Below are positions 33,526 to 46,916 of a stretch of DNA of 64,000 nt, piece after piece. The number at the start of each line of letters is the position of its first letter. Positions within the stretch are counted from its first letter, which is position 1. A program made the translations under genes and the position numbers. Source of the stretch: Isoetes taiwanensis (Eukaryota; Streptophyta; Lycopodiopsida; Isoetales; Isoetaceae); assembly GCA_021234155.1 (NCBI GenBank), contig JAJEKV010000130.1, forward strand, positions 1,097,962 through 1,161,961. The letters are read 5' to 3'. The notes below the pieces were generated by a model. The model was given only the letters and a program-made list of their open reading frames with translations, was not told where the DNA came from and made no database searches.

Positions 33526-33970
33526 ACTTTAACAATGGAGTACTTTTGGATTATTCATAATACATTTCTCTCATTACCACAAGCAGTATCATTTATGTGT
33601 TCTCAACGACCAAAGAACGCTGGTACCATTCCTAGTATTGATTATGGTGATATTTTGTGCTCTGCTCATGGTGAGATTTATTGAAATATTTTTGGAAAAA
33701 TTCCAAATATACCCTTGAATTTGTTCAAATTTCTAATTTTGCTCTTCAAGTTTCCTTAATTCCAAAAATGCCCTCAATTAACCAAACCCAACCAGCCGAA
33801 AGAATAGTCGTTAATGTGACGGATAGGTTCATGACAGTTAAAGGAAAAAGGCGCAAAGGTAGAATTTCGTCGGTGAAGAATTCTGAGAGAGAATTTTGTC
33901 TGAAAATCTTGGAAGCTATTGACCGATCCAACCTATTGGCCTTTGCATGATATAAGGTAAGATTTTCTCT
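33526..33970. other. Spacer with a MITE-like arm
   Basis: 33690-33780 holds AATATACCCTTGAATTTG and CCAAAAATGCCCTCAATT, similar to the arms of the 31.5-kb MITE, but no inverted partner was seen. No gene. Confidence 0.35.
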
Positions 33971-34734
33971 TCATTTCATTTCGTTGAAAAACTTTAGGTA
34001 GCTCTGAAGAATCGACAAACGCAGCGTGGTGGAAAAAATGTGGACCTTGATTTGAGGTTGAGCGTGGCCATTGAGGATAGCCAATGCCTCGAATTCTTCC
34101 ATGTGAGCTTGGGCACTTTGATCAAGAGGCTTTCCTTTGGTATTCCCAAAAGTGGGATACGTCATCTTAAGATTTTGAACAGGAGATGGAGGCGGACCTT
34201 GCGTGTAGATAGGTGGAGCATAAGCTGGAATATAGCTTTGTGGTACAGCCATGGGCTAGGAACAAGGCGTATAGAGACGTAAAACCCGGGCGAGAGAGGA
34301 ACGGCCCCGCTGGCTTAAGGATCGGGGAGCCTCATTTAACTTGAGATCGCTGAGATCAGAGATTTGACCGTGATGCTGAAAGGATGGGGAGGACTGATAT
34401 TCATGGACATGGGGAGGACCGAAAAAGACACGAGGATAGCCCATCCCCGCAGGAGGAGAAGAAGGTTACGAAGGCAAGGGAGTGTGACCCGAAGGGATAT
34501 GAATGTAAGTGGCGATTGGGGTTGAGAGCAATGCTTGCAAACAGGGGGAGGCCCTGGGCAAGAATGGACACGAGGGGTAGGTGGTGCCGACTGAGCTCTT
34601 GAGCGGACACGGCCCCCCTCAATATCAGAGTTAGGATCGTACATGTCGCGAGCAGCTTCTCGATGATGATGGCGCTCCAATCGTGCCGCCATTTGGCAAA
34701 GGAGTTCTTCAGGAGTGAAAGCACGAGCAGACAT
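33971..34734 (-). pseudogene. LTR-retrotransposon gag remnant
   Basis: It starts MSARAFTPEELLCQMAARLE at 34734, with REAARDMYDPNSD and a Pro-rich linker. After a frameshift it continues MGYPRVFFGPPHVHEYQSSP (34444) to an in-frame TAG at 34256, then MAVPQSYIPAYAPPIYTQGP and MTYPTFGNTKGKPLDQSAQA. The Pro/Tyr-rich region followed by TFGNTKG...AHMEEFEALA resembles the start of the capsid domain in plant Ty3/gypsy gag. It is cut off at 33971, with no protease, RT or integrase to the left and no LTR or primer-binding site identified to the right. Gag normally forms the element's particle; this copy is dead. Confidence 0.55.
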
Positions 34735-35250
34735 ATTGAGAAGAGAGAAAAGAGAATGAGACCCAGCAGCGGCGACAGTGTTTAGGGTCTGGGTTCGGGA
34801 TCTCCTGCAAGACAGCCCTCTATGAGGACCCTTGGATAAAATAAGGGAATCCTGGCTGAGTGTCACGCCGGATTTTGCAAGCGAACAGAAAGAAAAGATA
34901 AGACTGAATCAACACACAACAATGAAGATAAATCTGGCTTCCTTGATATCAATGTGCATACAAAAGCTCTGTCTAATAACAGATACATTGTTGTCTAAAG
35001 ATCAGAGGGGATATTAATTGCGTCTGTCTACTTAATGTCTATCTAGCAACAAAGGATCCGAAGGAATATCGGTTTTAGTAATAACAGATTCATGGTTCTC
35101 CAAACATCAGATGGCATATAAATTTTGTATGTCAGTCAAGAAAAGAGAGATTGTTTCTGCAAATAAAAGAAACAAATGCCTATGATTAAGGTCATTGGTT
35201 CAGGCCCAAGTTAAAGTGCTTACCTAAACAATCTAGGTGCAGGAAATTCT

Positions 35251-35562
35251 TCAAGCAGCCTCCCCATTTTCCTTAAGTCTAACGGATGCCCTGCATCCGA
35301 CAAAGCCCCTGCCAAGCTGTGTGCGAATGGATCTAATGTAAGGTATGCAATGGAGTAACCAGCTATAGTTTATGGCAGGGGACGATACCTGTAGGTTCCC
35401 CCAGTTGTAATAGCCAGTAAAACAATAGCCCACTGAGTCCTTAGCAAACAGAGCAACACTTCCCTTCTGGTTGAACTCAAGGTAATAAGGGTACGCCGCC
35501 CAGACTTGAAGTTTATAAAAGGGATGCAAAGTGGCATTGTGGAGCAGAGTAAAGAAGACCAT
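35251..35562 (-). CDS. Hypothetical exon-like ORF
   Basis: The frame reads MVFFTLLHNATLHPFYKLQV, then WAAYPYYLEFNQKGSVALFA, then GYCFTGYYNWGNLQ, and at that point the bases are CTACAG|GTATCG, a possible donor. It then runs to a stop at 35251. The aromatic-rich composition looks protein-like, but I recognise no family. An overlapping minus-strand frame (35591-35370) is also open, so chance is possible. Nearest neighbour is the gag remnant, same strand, 0.5 kb downstream. Confidence 0.25.
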   Translation of the reverse strand: MVFFTLLHNATLHPFYKLQVWAAYPYYLEFNQKGSVALFAKDSVGYCFTGYYNWGNLQVSSPAINYSWLLHCIPYIRSIRTQLGRGFVGCRASVRLKENGEAA

Positions 35563-35599
35563 GTTCCGCCAAGCATCCGGGCTACCGCCATAGTCGAAA

Positions 35600-38500
35600 A
35601 GCTTTAGAATCTACGCTTCCTCCAAAGCCTACATCCGCCACCGCCATACCAACAATTTAGCATCTAGAGCGCCTGGAAGCCGATGACGCCGCTTTGAGGG
35701 CTGAATTTTTTTTCCCAAGCGGAGTCTCGCCTTAGATATAAACCATCCAATTAATCTAGCCTTAGATCTAAGCCATCCGATCTAGGGCTGGATCCTTCTC
35801 TAGGACTTACAGATAAGCTGGTTTTCTGCTGCCGGAACCATCTCCACTGGATCACCGAGCCTAAAATGATGCCTTCCTCTGCAAGCGGAATCCTAAGCAG
35901 TCCTAAATTGATTTTCCACATCCACGACCTTCCTTTATTGGCTCCCTAAATTGACTGAAGAGGATCTACCTGGAGGATTCATGACTCGCCAATCCTCATG
36001 ATCTACACGCTTTAACCTCGCTTAAAGGATTCACCAAGGAAATCCTCCTAGTGGCAGTGTGTCGGGCTTTATAGGCCCGCCGCATGCTTTGATTGCACTT
36101 TATGGGCCCCATTGTGTTTTGCGTAACTTCCTTGTATCGAAGAATCTACTGGGTGAACTTCCCGGCCGCTCCTCAGTCAGCCAGAGCTGAGAGAAGGCCA
36201 CTCACATCGGGACCGCTTAGGTCTCAATTAGATTTTAATAACCAAAGCAAATGCCATCCGCCATTTATGCTACCGCATTTTAGAGAAAATACGGCCGCTA
36301 ACTGCATCGTGAGCCAGTACTATTTTGGAATTTTGACTAGAAATTTGGTTTACGCTTACTTTAGTAAATTGGATATTTCCCAACTTGACTGAATATCGTG
36401 AGCGCGAACCCCCTGCATGGGCCACCTCCTCTACTAACGCCTCTACAAAGCTGATTTATAGAATTTATGAATGAAAATGACATCTTAACGTTTCAGCGGC
36501 TATACGAGCATTCTGCTGAAAATGCGTAGTATTTAGTTACACAATTCCTTGTATGCTCATATATTTTAATAAATATGTCAAATAATGGTAATACACCTTC
36601 TTCTTGGCTATTTAGACTTCTAATATACGCCCGTACAACGCCAAGTACCTTTTATTGTGGGTCTTTTAATAAATCATCAAAACCACTTCAATCCTTCTAA
36701 GTATAAATAAATCTGAAGGTGTACCGCTTAAATTCCATTTTCAAATTTAGTATATTAAAATGCCCATGTTGTCTTGCGGAACCTAATTGATACTTCAAAA
36801 GCCTCAGTAAAACAACAAGAATTTATTATTAGTCAAATACCGCGTTAAACACGCCGCCACAAATACACTGCGCATGATCATCTTTTTGTTATTTTTATCC
36901 ATATTAAGGTCGATCACAAGCCATGGTAATTTCATGGCTGCAAATCCAAATCCTCTATAAGTGATGTTTTAAGACGAGTATTGACATTACTGGGCAAGCC
37001 AATCATGGGCTGGGGTGCAATGCTGCTGAAGGAAAGTGTTCACATCAGGCTAAGACTAATTGATATAGAGTCATTTGGAGTGAATTCAGTAATTTCCAGC
37101 GCTTTTTCTAAAAACACATCTCGTGATTCTATCTCTCAGTGCTTGGCTGTGAGGGGACCTTGGTTTAAATAAGCAAAACACTTGTTTCTGCTTGGTTGCT
37201 CCTGCCGCCTCTCTGCATTTTTGGCGACCTTTGCTTAAGCAGTATGGCCTCATCTCCATAACCCGATCTCTATGGATCCTGGTCTTTTCCCACGCAAGAG
37301 AGAGAAGTCGACTCATATTTTAGGGAATATGAAGTTGAATGGTACTCGGCTTTTGTGGCCAATATTTATTAGGTGAACTTTCTTTGCATTCGCCATTCGC
37401 CAACAAAACCATTTCGATATAATTAGTAGATAATTGTTTTGAGTTATAGAAGTAGCCACTGCGAGAAGTCGTGATGTCTTTAGCCCACCATTGTACAAAA
37501 CCATGACGCTCACCTGCCATTTTGTGACGGTTTTATTTACATGTCTCGGTATACTTTCACATCCAAGAATACAAAAATATGATTTGTATCAAATGTGCTG
37601 AGGGTGGCCCGAGGCAAGGTAGAGCTTGAGAATATGATTCTATGGATCCTGCTCATATTCTACTCTATTTTTCTTTTTATATATGAAAGTTTAACTGGTC
37701 TTATATTTTACTTCGCATTTAACCCAACATCTTGCACTTTGTCACAAATCGCCTAATGAACTCATTTCCGAATCTTGGCGGGGATCTAACATATCCCAAT
37801 AAAGTAACCTTGAAACTAGATATACTTTCACCAGGAATTAACCAGTTATGGTTGTGTTATAGATTTTATACTCAGTGCTATATGGTATTTTAGTTATTGA
37901 TTGCGTGATGTATTTAGTCAGAACCTAACATTCCATATTATTAAATGAATAAGAAAATCACGCACCTCCTATGGCCTTGCTTAAATCCCGCCATTAAAGT
38001 ATGCAACTTCACTGCTCTTTGCAAGTTATTTTTCTTATGTGGCCCAAATTTTTTTCTCTAATATGTTGCAAGACTAGTGAAGATGGGTACTGTATGCAAC
38101 ATCATTGAAACTGTTCAATTTTATGGTTTCTGTTGAATTGATCTTTAGCTTAAAAGCGATTTTCATTCATAGCTGGGTGACTCGCGACTTTTTTTGGGAT
38201 AGCTTTTGTTATATCTATATTTTGAGTTCATATCGCTCTGGTCGTATTTCCTGATTTTTATGCACCTTCCTCGCCAGTGTGGCCTCTCATCTCTTCATGC
38301 AACCTGTTTCTTTTGGTGGATCCTTGGCCCTTCCAGCCCTTATAGGCTCCATCTATATTTCTTTAGTCATGTGTTTTGACTTGGTACTTTTTATTTATAT
38401 TTTCATATCGTTACCACTAACAAATAAAACCACGACCAGACAATTACTCGAAATACAGCCAGTCACTCAGAGAAGGAACGAGTCTTATTGCACTAGCTTC

Positions 38501-39697
38501 CTAAGGTCACTTACTTAATCTTTACTTTTGTGACTTGGTTTTATTTATATTTCGTTCTTTAGATAACCGCCACATCCGAGCTCCATTATCTCCACCGTAC
38601 GCTGCACTCACTGCGTAGTTTGGTACCAACCTACCACAATGAGGGTTTAGATTCCAATTTCAAGAAAGTAATTGGGTGCCACTGAGACAAATCGGATCGC
38701 ATGCATCAAAATTTCTCTCGAAGTCAAGAGGAGAGAGAGAGACGGCCCAATGTAGACTCCTCTCGATCTAATCCAAAAGCTAGTAGCCTATTTATGCTTC
38801 TTGTTTATCAAAATTTTCCAACTCTATTTTGTATATATGGTTCAGTCCTATTTATAATGAGAATTTGATATTTAAAACATGTTTATGAATACTCTTGCAA
38901 GATCACACCAAAAGGCTCCCTGGAAAAATATTACTTTTACCCCAACTTCATTCTTTTCCAAGTATTAGCTTCATTATGACAAAATACCTCTGCTTACAAC
39001 TTATGTGAAACAAAAGCAATGACCTTGTAACATATCAACTCAGAACAGCAGCATTTGGGATAGCATAAAGAGGAAGCATATGCTCTTTGTAATTCTCAAC
39101 CAGTACTGCGTACATCTAACATTATTCCAGGTTATTGTTGCTAAAATATATCCTAAGTAAAAAGCAAATATTGTGGAAGGAAGAAAATGAAAGAGAGCGA
39201 TACTTATAACTAAATAAGATAACAGGTTCATTCTTCTCTGAAAATCTCAAAGATTACCTTCAAATTGTAATTTAACCAACTTATAGACCGCTTATACAAT
39301 GTAACCGCCAAAGTACTGCACTGCTGAATTGGCCGTTGTGAAAGTTATTATTCTTACCTTAGGAGCTGAATCACTGATGTAACCGCTCATTGTCATCTTC
39401 GCCGCTTGCAAGCGGGCTTCCATGGGGTTTTAATTTGGTCTATTCCATTTCATAGACCAGATGAAGCTTCTCTTGTCACTTTAGTCTCCTAATGTCTGCC
39501 GCTTGATTTTACCTCCCCGACACCGCTTGGCTCGTGATTCTATTGTTGTATTGTAGGGAAATGGCCATATTGTATAAGTTGGAATTTATATGGACGAAAC
39601 TCATTCAGCCAGACTTTTTCGCTAAATCTAATACGATAGAAACCAAGCCCAAAGATTACTTGATTCTAAGAGGCTTCTAAAAAGCGCATCGCATACC
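35600..39697. other. Long spacer, no gene seen
   Basis: 35700-35800 holds GATGG-type words (CCATCCGATCTAGGGCTGG) that are the reverse of a motif shared with 21201 and the polypurine heads. The rest is AT-rich and contains only short, composition-driven ORFs on both strands. Confidence 0.4.
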
Positions 39698-40180
39698 CTT
39701 CCTCCATTTCCTTTTGGTTTTTGTCATATTCCACATTTTTCCCCATTTCCCCATTACCACTTTCTTTTTTTCCTTTCCCATTTTTTTCTATTTTTTCCTA
39801 CACATCTTCTTCTTCCTTTTAACCCTCCACTTTCCTTCCTTTTCTTTTCTCATTTGATTTTTTTTCTCTTTTCCTTTTTATCCTTTTTCCCGCTTTTGCT
39901 TTATTTTTTTCCCTTTTTTCCTTCTTTCCTCTGAATTTTCCTTCTCTTTTACTTTTCCTCTATCCCCTTTTTTTTTGCCTTTTTTTTCCCACCTTTCTAT
40001 GTGCCTTCTTTCCCATCCTTTCCTCTTATCCTCAAATTTTTCTCGCTTCTTTCCATTTCCTCCCTTTCTTTTGTGCCTATTTTCCTTACCTTTCCCCTTT
40101 CCCGCCTCTACTTTCCTCATCTTTTTCTCTGCACCTCTTTCTGCTTTCCCCATGCCCTTTTTTCCTTCTCCTCCAAGGTT
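39698..40180 (-). repeat. Polypurine element B (tract only, about 480 bp)
   Basis: The plus strand is almost pure C/T; purines run on the minus strand. GCATGGGGAAAG-type punctuation is present (plus CCCCATGCCCTTTTTTCC near 40150). No head like those of A, C and D is recognisable on the expected (right) side, so it may be a fragment or a diverged copy. Confidence 0.65.
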
Positions 40181-43100
40181 CTATGGGTAAAACTCTTTGT
40201 TTATGGGTATATTCCGTGTGCATATGCCGCCCAGCATATGCTAGTGGCTAAGTAAACGCCATGACGCCTGTAAATGTCGTGTCATCCAACTCATCTTAAA
40301 AGTATGAATGTAATCTGCTTAGTCTCAGGAAATTGCCATCGGTATTAAAGTAAGGGCTGAGCGATTTATCGGATTATATTCTTTCCGGGCTCTTGCCAAC
40401 CTTGATCTTGTTCAACAAAGGTTCTTTGATAGACAATAGAAGCTGTATTTGCCTGGCCGGATGGTAATATAATCGTACTTTACCATTGTTAGTAATTTTT
40501 AATTGGGTCAGAATGATTTTTCGTTTCTGAAAATGGAGAGACCAAAATCCTCACCATTACCTGATAAACACTAATGGGTAAATCTTACCATGTATGTTTG
40601 ATACAGACATACTACAAATGCATCTCCTGATTGGTAGGGAATACGCTGTATTTGTGGCCGCTACAGCAATGTAGCAGGGTTTATTTGGGTATTTTTTTCT
40701 TGTTTGTATTTGCGGTGTGCGAGGCTCGTTTTTCTTTTTATTTTTTCCTCAATGTACCAGTGCCGAGAGAAATATTATCCATTTAGCAGATCAGTTGAAT
40801 ATGAAATGAATTACTTTGTTGTCATTGTCAGATAAGCTATCGCAAATGGTCTATCTCGGATGGCATCTTTGCTGATTCAGTGTCCAGGCTATTATCTTGC
40901 TACAATGTTGATTTGATTCATTGCAAAAACCCCATGGAGTTGACCTTCAAGAGTTCGCTGAAGACAGAGGAAGCCGCTACAACTGCTTTCCGCAGACGGT
41001 GTACCTTTTACCTGCTCAAATTCCTGCCCCGAGCATAATAAAGAAGTAAATTTTAAGCGTTAGAGACCGGTGGCAAGTGCGTTCGATGAAGAAGCGGCAT
41101 CTAAACAAAGAGGTCTCTTCAGATTGATTAGGCTCACTACGCCGCATCTCTTTAAGCACCGGATCATATACCTAGTTCAACGGTCCAAAATATGTAACTG
41201 GAGATCAGATAGGAGATGCACTTCCCATTTTATTAATTCTTGATCTGCGCCGTTACGCAAACATTAAAAGCTTGTAGCTTGGAAACATTTCACCACGATG
41301 CGTATTTTGGTGCAAATGCCAAAACTCATTGTTTCAACTTACACCGCCTCATTTGGGCAATACAAGTGACGTAAACGAAAAGGTATGTGTAAAATATCTC
41401 TGGTAGCCGAAACAAATGAATAAATAGATGCTTTCTCATTGATTTTTCTAACTTAAATCTAGTTTCATCATATAAAGCCGGTGCTGAGAGTACGGTCTCA
41501 ATGATTGCTTGATGTACCTGTGTCGTGTTTCTTTAATTTTCCAAAGATGCATCAAGCTCGCTTGCAAACCGATAGCATTACTTACAAAGATTTTGGTATA
41601 ATGCTTATATGTCATCTAGAAATTACGTGGACGAGAAAAGATTATAGCGATATGAGGAAGATGGTACGTTTTAAGTGAGGCACTTCCGGCTTTTGCGACG
41701 CTGACCGGCTGTTAAAGAGGTCCTAAAGAGGAATGCCACAGCTGGCCGTCTCCGCGTCTGCGGAAACTGGCTTAATCCTTCTGGGCTTAAGTGCTCGGCT
41801 GGCGCAGGCCATGGCGTATGAGTATCAAATTATGGAATGTAGTATACGGGAATATATTTGATAAGCAACTGTGAATTTGTTTCGAGTAAACTTGACCTTC
41901 GCAACCAAACTATGCAAATGCGACTGCGCTTACCGTGGCACAATTCGTGGCGATGCAGTTAGGATGATTCGTTTTGATGCTGATGTCATGCCGCAGGTGA
42001 ACCCAATTTCGCAATGATGCAACGTCACAGCTGGATTCCTGTGCCTGTAACCTGGCCTGACATTACACATAAATGCTGTTATTTTGAAACTCGATAACCG
42101 AAAATCAGACTTGAAAACCGTGACTTATCGGAAAAAGCCAGCTCCACGGCTACCCAAGATTATTAAAGAAGAAAATATTGAAGCTTTGATGTTAATGCCT
42201 ATTAATGCTTGACAGGCCAGAGCATCTGAAAATTTAATTTCAATGCAAACCTAAACATCTTCAAGACCATTTGATCGCGACGGTGATGGATTTGTGTAAC
42301 TAACTTTTTCATATATTCTTGTCCGGCCAATAAGCAGATGAAGCCTCGCGATTCTAACAGGCAATGAGCAGTATCATGGTTTTAGAGGCATATAGCAAAC
42401 CATGTGCCGCCAGCGCCATTTGGGTACGTGCCAAAAGCGCCACCTATTTTGCAATATTTGATAAACGCTTCAATTATAGGGAATCTGATTTCAAGCAAAA
42501 TCATTGTTATTGTTCTAAATATGCAAATTCTCGGCTGCTTATTATTTAGCTGCCTTCGCCTTCAATATCAAAGATATGAATTTCCTCAATGAACATCCAC
42601 TAGAGTACGTACCACCATGCTAAATTCGTGGCTGCGTAACGCCCTATAGCACTCTTACGACCTTGAGTCCGTAGATTACATTCATCTTCCACATTTGTTA
42701 CCAACCCATCCAAAGCGATGCACGCTCATATTACCTAACCTTCTAACCGATGTAAGAGGGGATGAGATAATGCCAGCGCTTTGTCATGAAAATACCGCGC
42801 GATGAGCTTATAGGTTAACGATGACACTCAAAGCCGCAGGAGCCACAACCCGTAATGGTTCATAAATTGATGCAATCTTCAAAATTTTGACGCATTTTCA
42901 CCAAACGCGCTGAATGCAAATTGGGTTTGCGTCACGATTGAATATACGTTCATGTACATCCACAATCTACTAGTAAGCATCTTCAAAATCAGCCGCTATT
43001 TGGTTTTAAATCTTGGACAGACGGTGCCTTTCAATCATGGCTGGGATGCTGTTATGATGCAAAGGCAATTCCAGGATTCGTTTGACTGCGCAACTTCGTG

Positions 43101-46100
43101 CATTCTTTGCCTGCCCACCAACGTGCGCGTTCCTTTCGTGCTTGCCGTTTTCTGTTGGGACTTCAGATATTGCTGTAAATAGGAGCTACCGCCAATTTGT
43201 TAGGTGCAGCTTAAAAGTATGTAGCTAAGATTCATTCCCGCTCTCCACTACGCGGCGGAACATTATATCTGCATATGTATTTAAAATTTTTCCTGCGACA
43301 TGCTATTTACGGTTTTACCACGGAACTCTCCAACAAAACCCTACATCTCCAGATCCAATTATTATCGCCACCACGATCGCCGCCCACAATTTCGGATCAT
43401 GGCAACAAACGTATCTCTTTGTGATGGTTTCTTTCTGGTGATTAACCTAGGGATGGGTGGGGCCAGTGCCCTCTGTATATGAGGCATGTCTTGAGGCTAT
43501 CGCCAGCGAGATTGGTACTGTGTATCGATGTGATTGCCGTACTACTTATCTACTCAATACGGTAGTGCCTGCACCCGCTGCTGTTGTTATGGAGTAATCA
43601 TTAGTTTTGTTGAATGCCCGCGGCTTTTCCATTTCGCGGCGGCCGCCCCGCTCGGAGATGCCGGCTGGCCTGCGTACTGGAGAACTCTCATGATACTAAG
43701 GGGCTAAATGTGCATTGAGAAAGCCAAGCAGCGCCTTTGAATTCATTTACTAATCAAGATGGAAGCTTTGTTTCTTTTGACTCGTGCCCTCTCATACTGT
43801 TTGGCTATGTTTTGCGTAGCGGTACGCTGTGAGAACGTAAGTAAATCTAATTTAATAGCTTGAAAATGCGCTGCTTATTTTGCCTTTCATATAGATGTGT
43901 TTAATCCAAAACTTCCAGATGCAAGAACGTGTTGCCTTTGAAAACGTGATACTACAAAAACCAAGTGCTATGCCTGCTGGCCCTCGGCACCAGTCTCTGT
44001 GCTGCTATTTGAATCGTGATTATATTTTTACAAAAAACCACAAACTAGAAAGAGGCTTTTTTGTTTTATTCTTTGGCAGCAATCTTCCTGCCTCAGCTTG
44101 GACAGACACTTGCCAAATTTGAGGAGTTTTACATTACGTTATGCACTTATCAATGTTGGGCCATTCATTGGTTCTACCTATGAGGAGCTTATATTTAGCA
44201 CCTACTATCGACCGAGGTATCATCCATCCATGAGTCACAAGCCTCTAGAGATATTGCGCAAAAAGAAAACTAAACGGCGAAATCCAAAGAAACTTTGTCT
44301 CGCCACCGCCCGCAAAGCGATGCTCTACTCGCTTTCTTTAAAAGATCATGAGCGTTTTCCTTTCACGCCCGCTTCTTCAACAGAAACTACCAACTGTGAT
44401 GTTATAATCAGGCATCTATATTGATAAATACTATAAGCTACTGCGTGCGAGTGCGCCGTGCCAGTCGATTAAGAGCGGTTTGATTATAACCGATACAAAA
44501 CGGACCTTATCGGGATATGCTTACGCCACACGCTTTTGAAAAACGGTACGGCTCAACACGCCCATACCCAGATTTATCGTTAGAAGGCAGTATCTGCGAG
44601 TTAGCTTCCACACTAGGGAACTCAGGCCGCATGCAAGATGTTTCAGCTCGCAGATGAAATGGTACCGATTGCTGACTTTTAATTTTTCCCAACAAAGATG
44701 ATATAATGACAGTTACAACATCCCACGGCCTACCTACATGGAATTGTGTTCAGTGTCATCCGTGCATGATCAAAGGCCAAAAACTATGTACTATAGCACG
44801 GAGGCATATTCGCTAATGATGGCATTCTGTCGCACCGCCTAACAATCAAGGCGTTTCATCATTTGTGAAATTTTCAAGTTGGAAAGTCATGGTAGGAACC
44901 CGCATGATGCTAAGAGGAAAGAAAATGCCTCAGAAAGTATTAGTTACACTGACAAACTCTTTTAGTAAGATAGTCACCTTGAGGGTAAGGTGAACCTAGA
45001 GGGCAAAAGTCCGAGGCAACTGGTTGTAAGATTGCAAAGGAGCCATATCAAAGAAATGTTTAGAAAGACTCCGGCAAGCAGGTGGAATTCCCTCAAACGC
45101 CTGCTGTGGACCTCGCTTATGCATTCTCGTGAATCAAAGATGCAGCATTCTCAGCAGTTCCTATAATTAGCTAGCAAGTAAGCCCTTGAGTATGTTCTGC
45201 AACAAGATAAGACACTATTGTTTCAGGAAATCTTTTTTAGAAAATTCACGTTTTACAAACTATCTCGGTACCTTTTGATGCAAAGGCATGCCGTAGCTAC
45301 GGTACTTAATGTGTTTTCACCAATCATAGCAATACGTGTATTATGCCATGACTTACAACTTTATGCCTGTGTGAATGCTCCTGAGCTACTTACCTGTGGT
45401 CAAGACTTCTACACATTGAAATGTCAACTGGACAAAGATTCTTCCCTTTTACTCTATGCTCTAAGATTTTCTCACTACACATTTCTCCCATTTCAAAAGG
45501 TTACTTGACATTGAGTAGCCATCCTAATTTGGACACAGAAGGAGATTAACTTCCCAGCTCGATATATACATCTCCCATCAATTTTAAGTAGCCTTTGCCA
45601 ACTTCTCACTTTTCTTTCTGCACATCGTGGGATGGCTGGCACCGCATGAGCTCTCAACTAGCTTATGAAGAGCTTCCTATTGGCCAAGGACAAGCCACCA
45701 GAGAAGTGGCCCAATTGTAAGGACGATATTTCTAACTTGAGATTTCTATGGTTATGTATAGGTATTGTACAAAACAATCGAGAAGTATTCAAATAAATAA
45801 ATCAAGATAGTAAGCATTTAGATTTGCGAGTGTGGAGCATTGGCCTGCTATGTGCGCTGCATGACAAAATACGCAGAAACGGACAGATCGCTTTTAGTGA
45901 AAGGAGGGCCATAAACATAATGTGAATGCAATCCATAAAGAGGAGTTGAGCGCGTACAAAAACGTTCTCTCAAACCAGCTAACCCAGAATAATTAATGTG
46001 GTTTAGTACAAGTATGATTTGAATTCAAGTGCAGTTAGTTTAACTCTTCTTCAAACAAACTACCAGGCGAAGATGTGCTCCAAAGTGTGGTGCGTCTTTA

Positions 46101-46916
46101 AAACAAGACGATAGGATATAGCTTGCATTTCTTTCCGCTGGTTTCCAGGGTGCGCATTTTAGAAAAGCCTTGTAGCTAAGTGTTTATTAGTTATATCATA
46201 GAATATACAGCAAATCAATACTCCCAGGCACAACGATTACCTACCTCGTACATATGATTGTCTAAATCCCATATATTCAAGATCACTTCAAAATTGAGAT
46301 ATACCACCGCTAAAAATGTCGAACATTAATAATGGATTCAACCTTTGTAGTTTTTAGAACCAAACAAATGCCCCACACCAGTGTTCATTTTTATGTCCTT
46401 TATCCCCTAATTTAGTACTAAATCAATAGCGTGGTTGGGAAAATCCTGGGAGGCAAATTATTTCAAAATTTAGAAACAAAGGCCGAAAGTAAAATCAATT
46501 CTTTGAATCTTGGAGAACTGCCAAGTAAGTGCGTATGCTCCTGAGCCCCGACAGCCGAAAATCACCAAAAACAGTAAATCTAAATTAATGGTCTTGTTTC
46601 GCCTTTCGGAAATATGTTCCAAAGTTTGAATGGAACCAATGATTGTGTTTTTTCCATTGTGTCATTCAATTTTGCGGGGAGTTGTTTACGATGGAATAAG
46701 CTCCGCCTATGAATTATGAATTGGGTATGAAAACAGCATTCCACCGCCGCTGCCTATCTCATTATTTTAAGGTTCTTTATGGGATAAGGAAAACCTCATC
46801 CAGCGGGTTTGTGGTATATTCCAAGTATATGTCGCGATATGCCCTAAAACATGACTCTAGCGTGACGAAGCCATTTCATTTCGGTCACTAGAGGGCAACC
46901 TTCCGCGTATGAGCGC
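40181..46916. other. Long spacer, no gene seen
   Basis: AT-rich single-copy-looking sequence. All open frames are short and lack domain-like patterns. No RNA gene, terminal repeat or LTR was recognised. Confidence 0.4.

Noticed and set aside
32264-33560. Lys/Glu/Arg-rich and Phe/Ser/Pro-rich ORFs on both strands of purine tract A (likewise in B, C and D)
   Set aside because: Pure A/G sequence contains few stops, so long frames arise automatically; no domain or codon structure is present.
44098-44424. 108-codon plus-strand ORF
   Set aside because: No family resemblance, isolated in a gene-free spacer, not supported by any neighbouring exon or signal.
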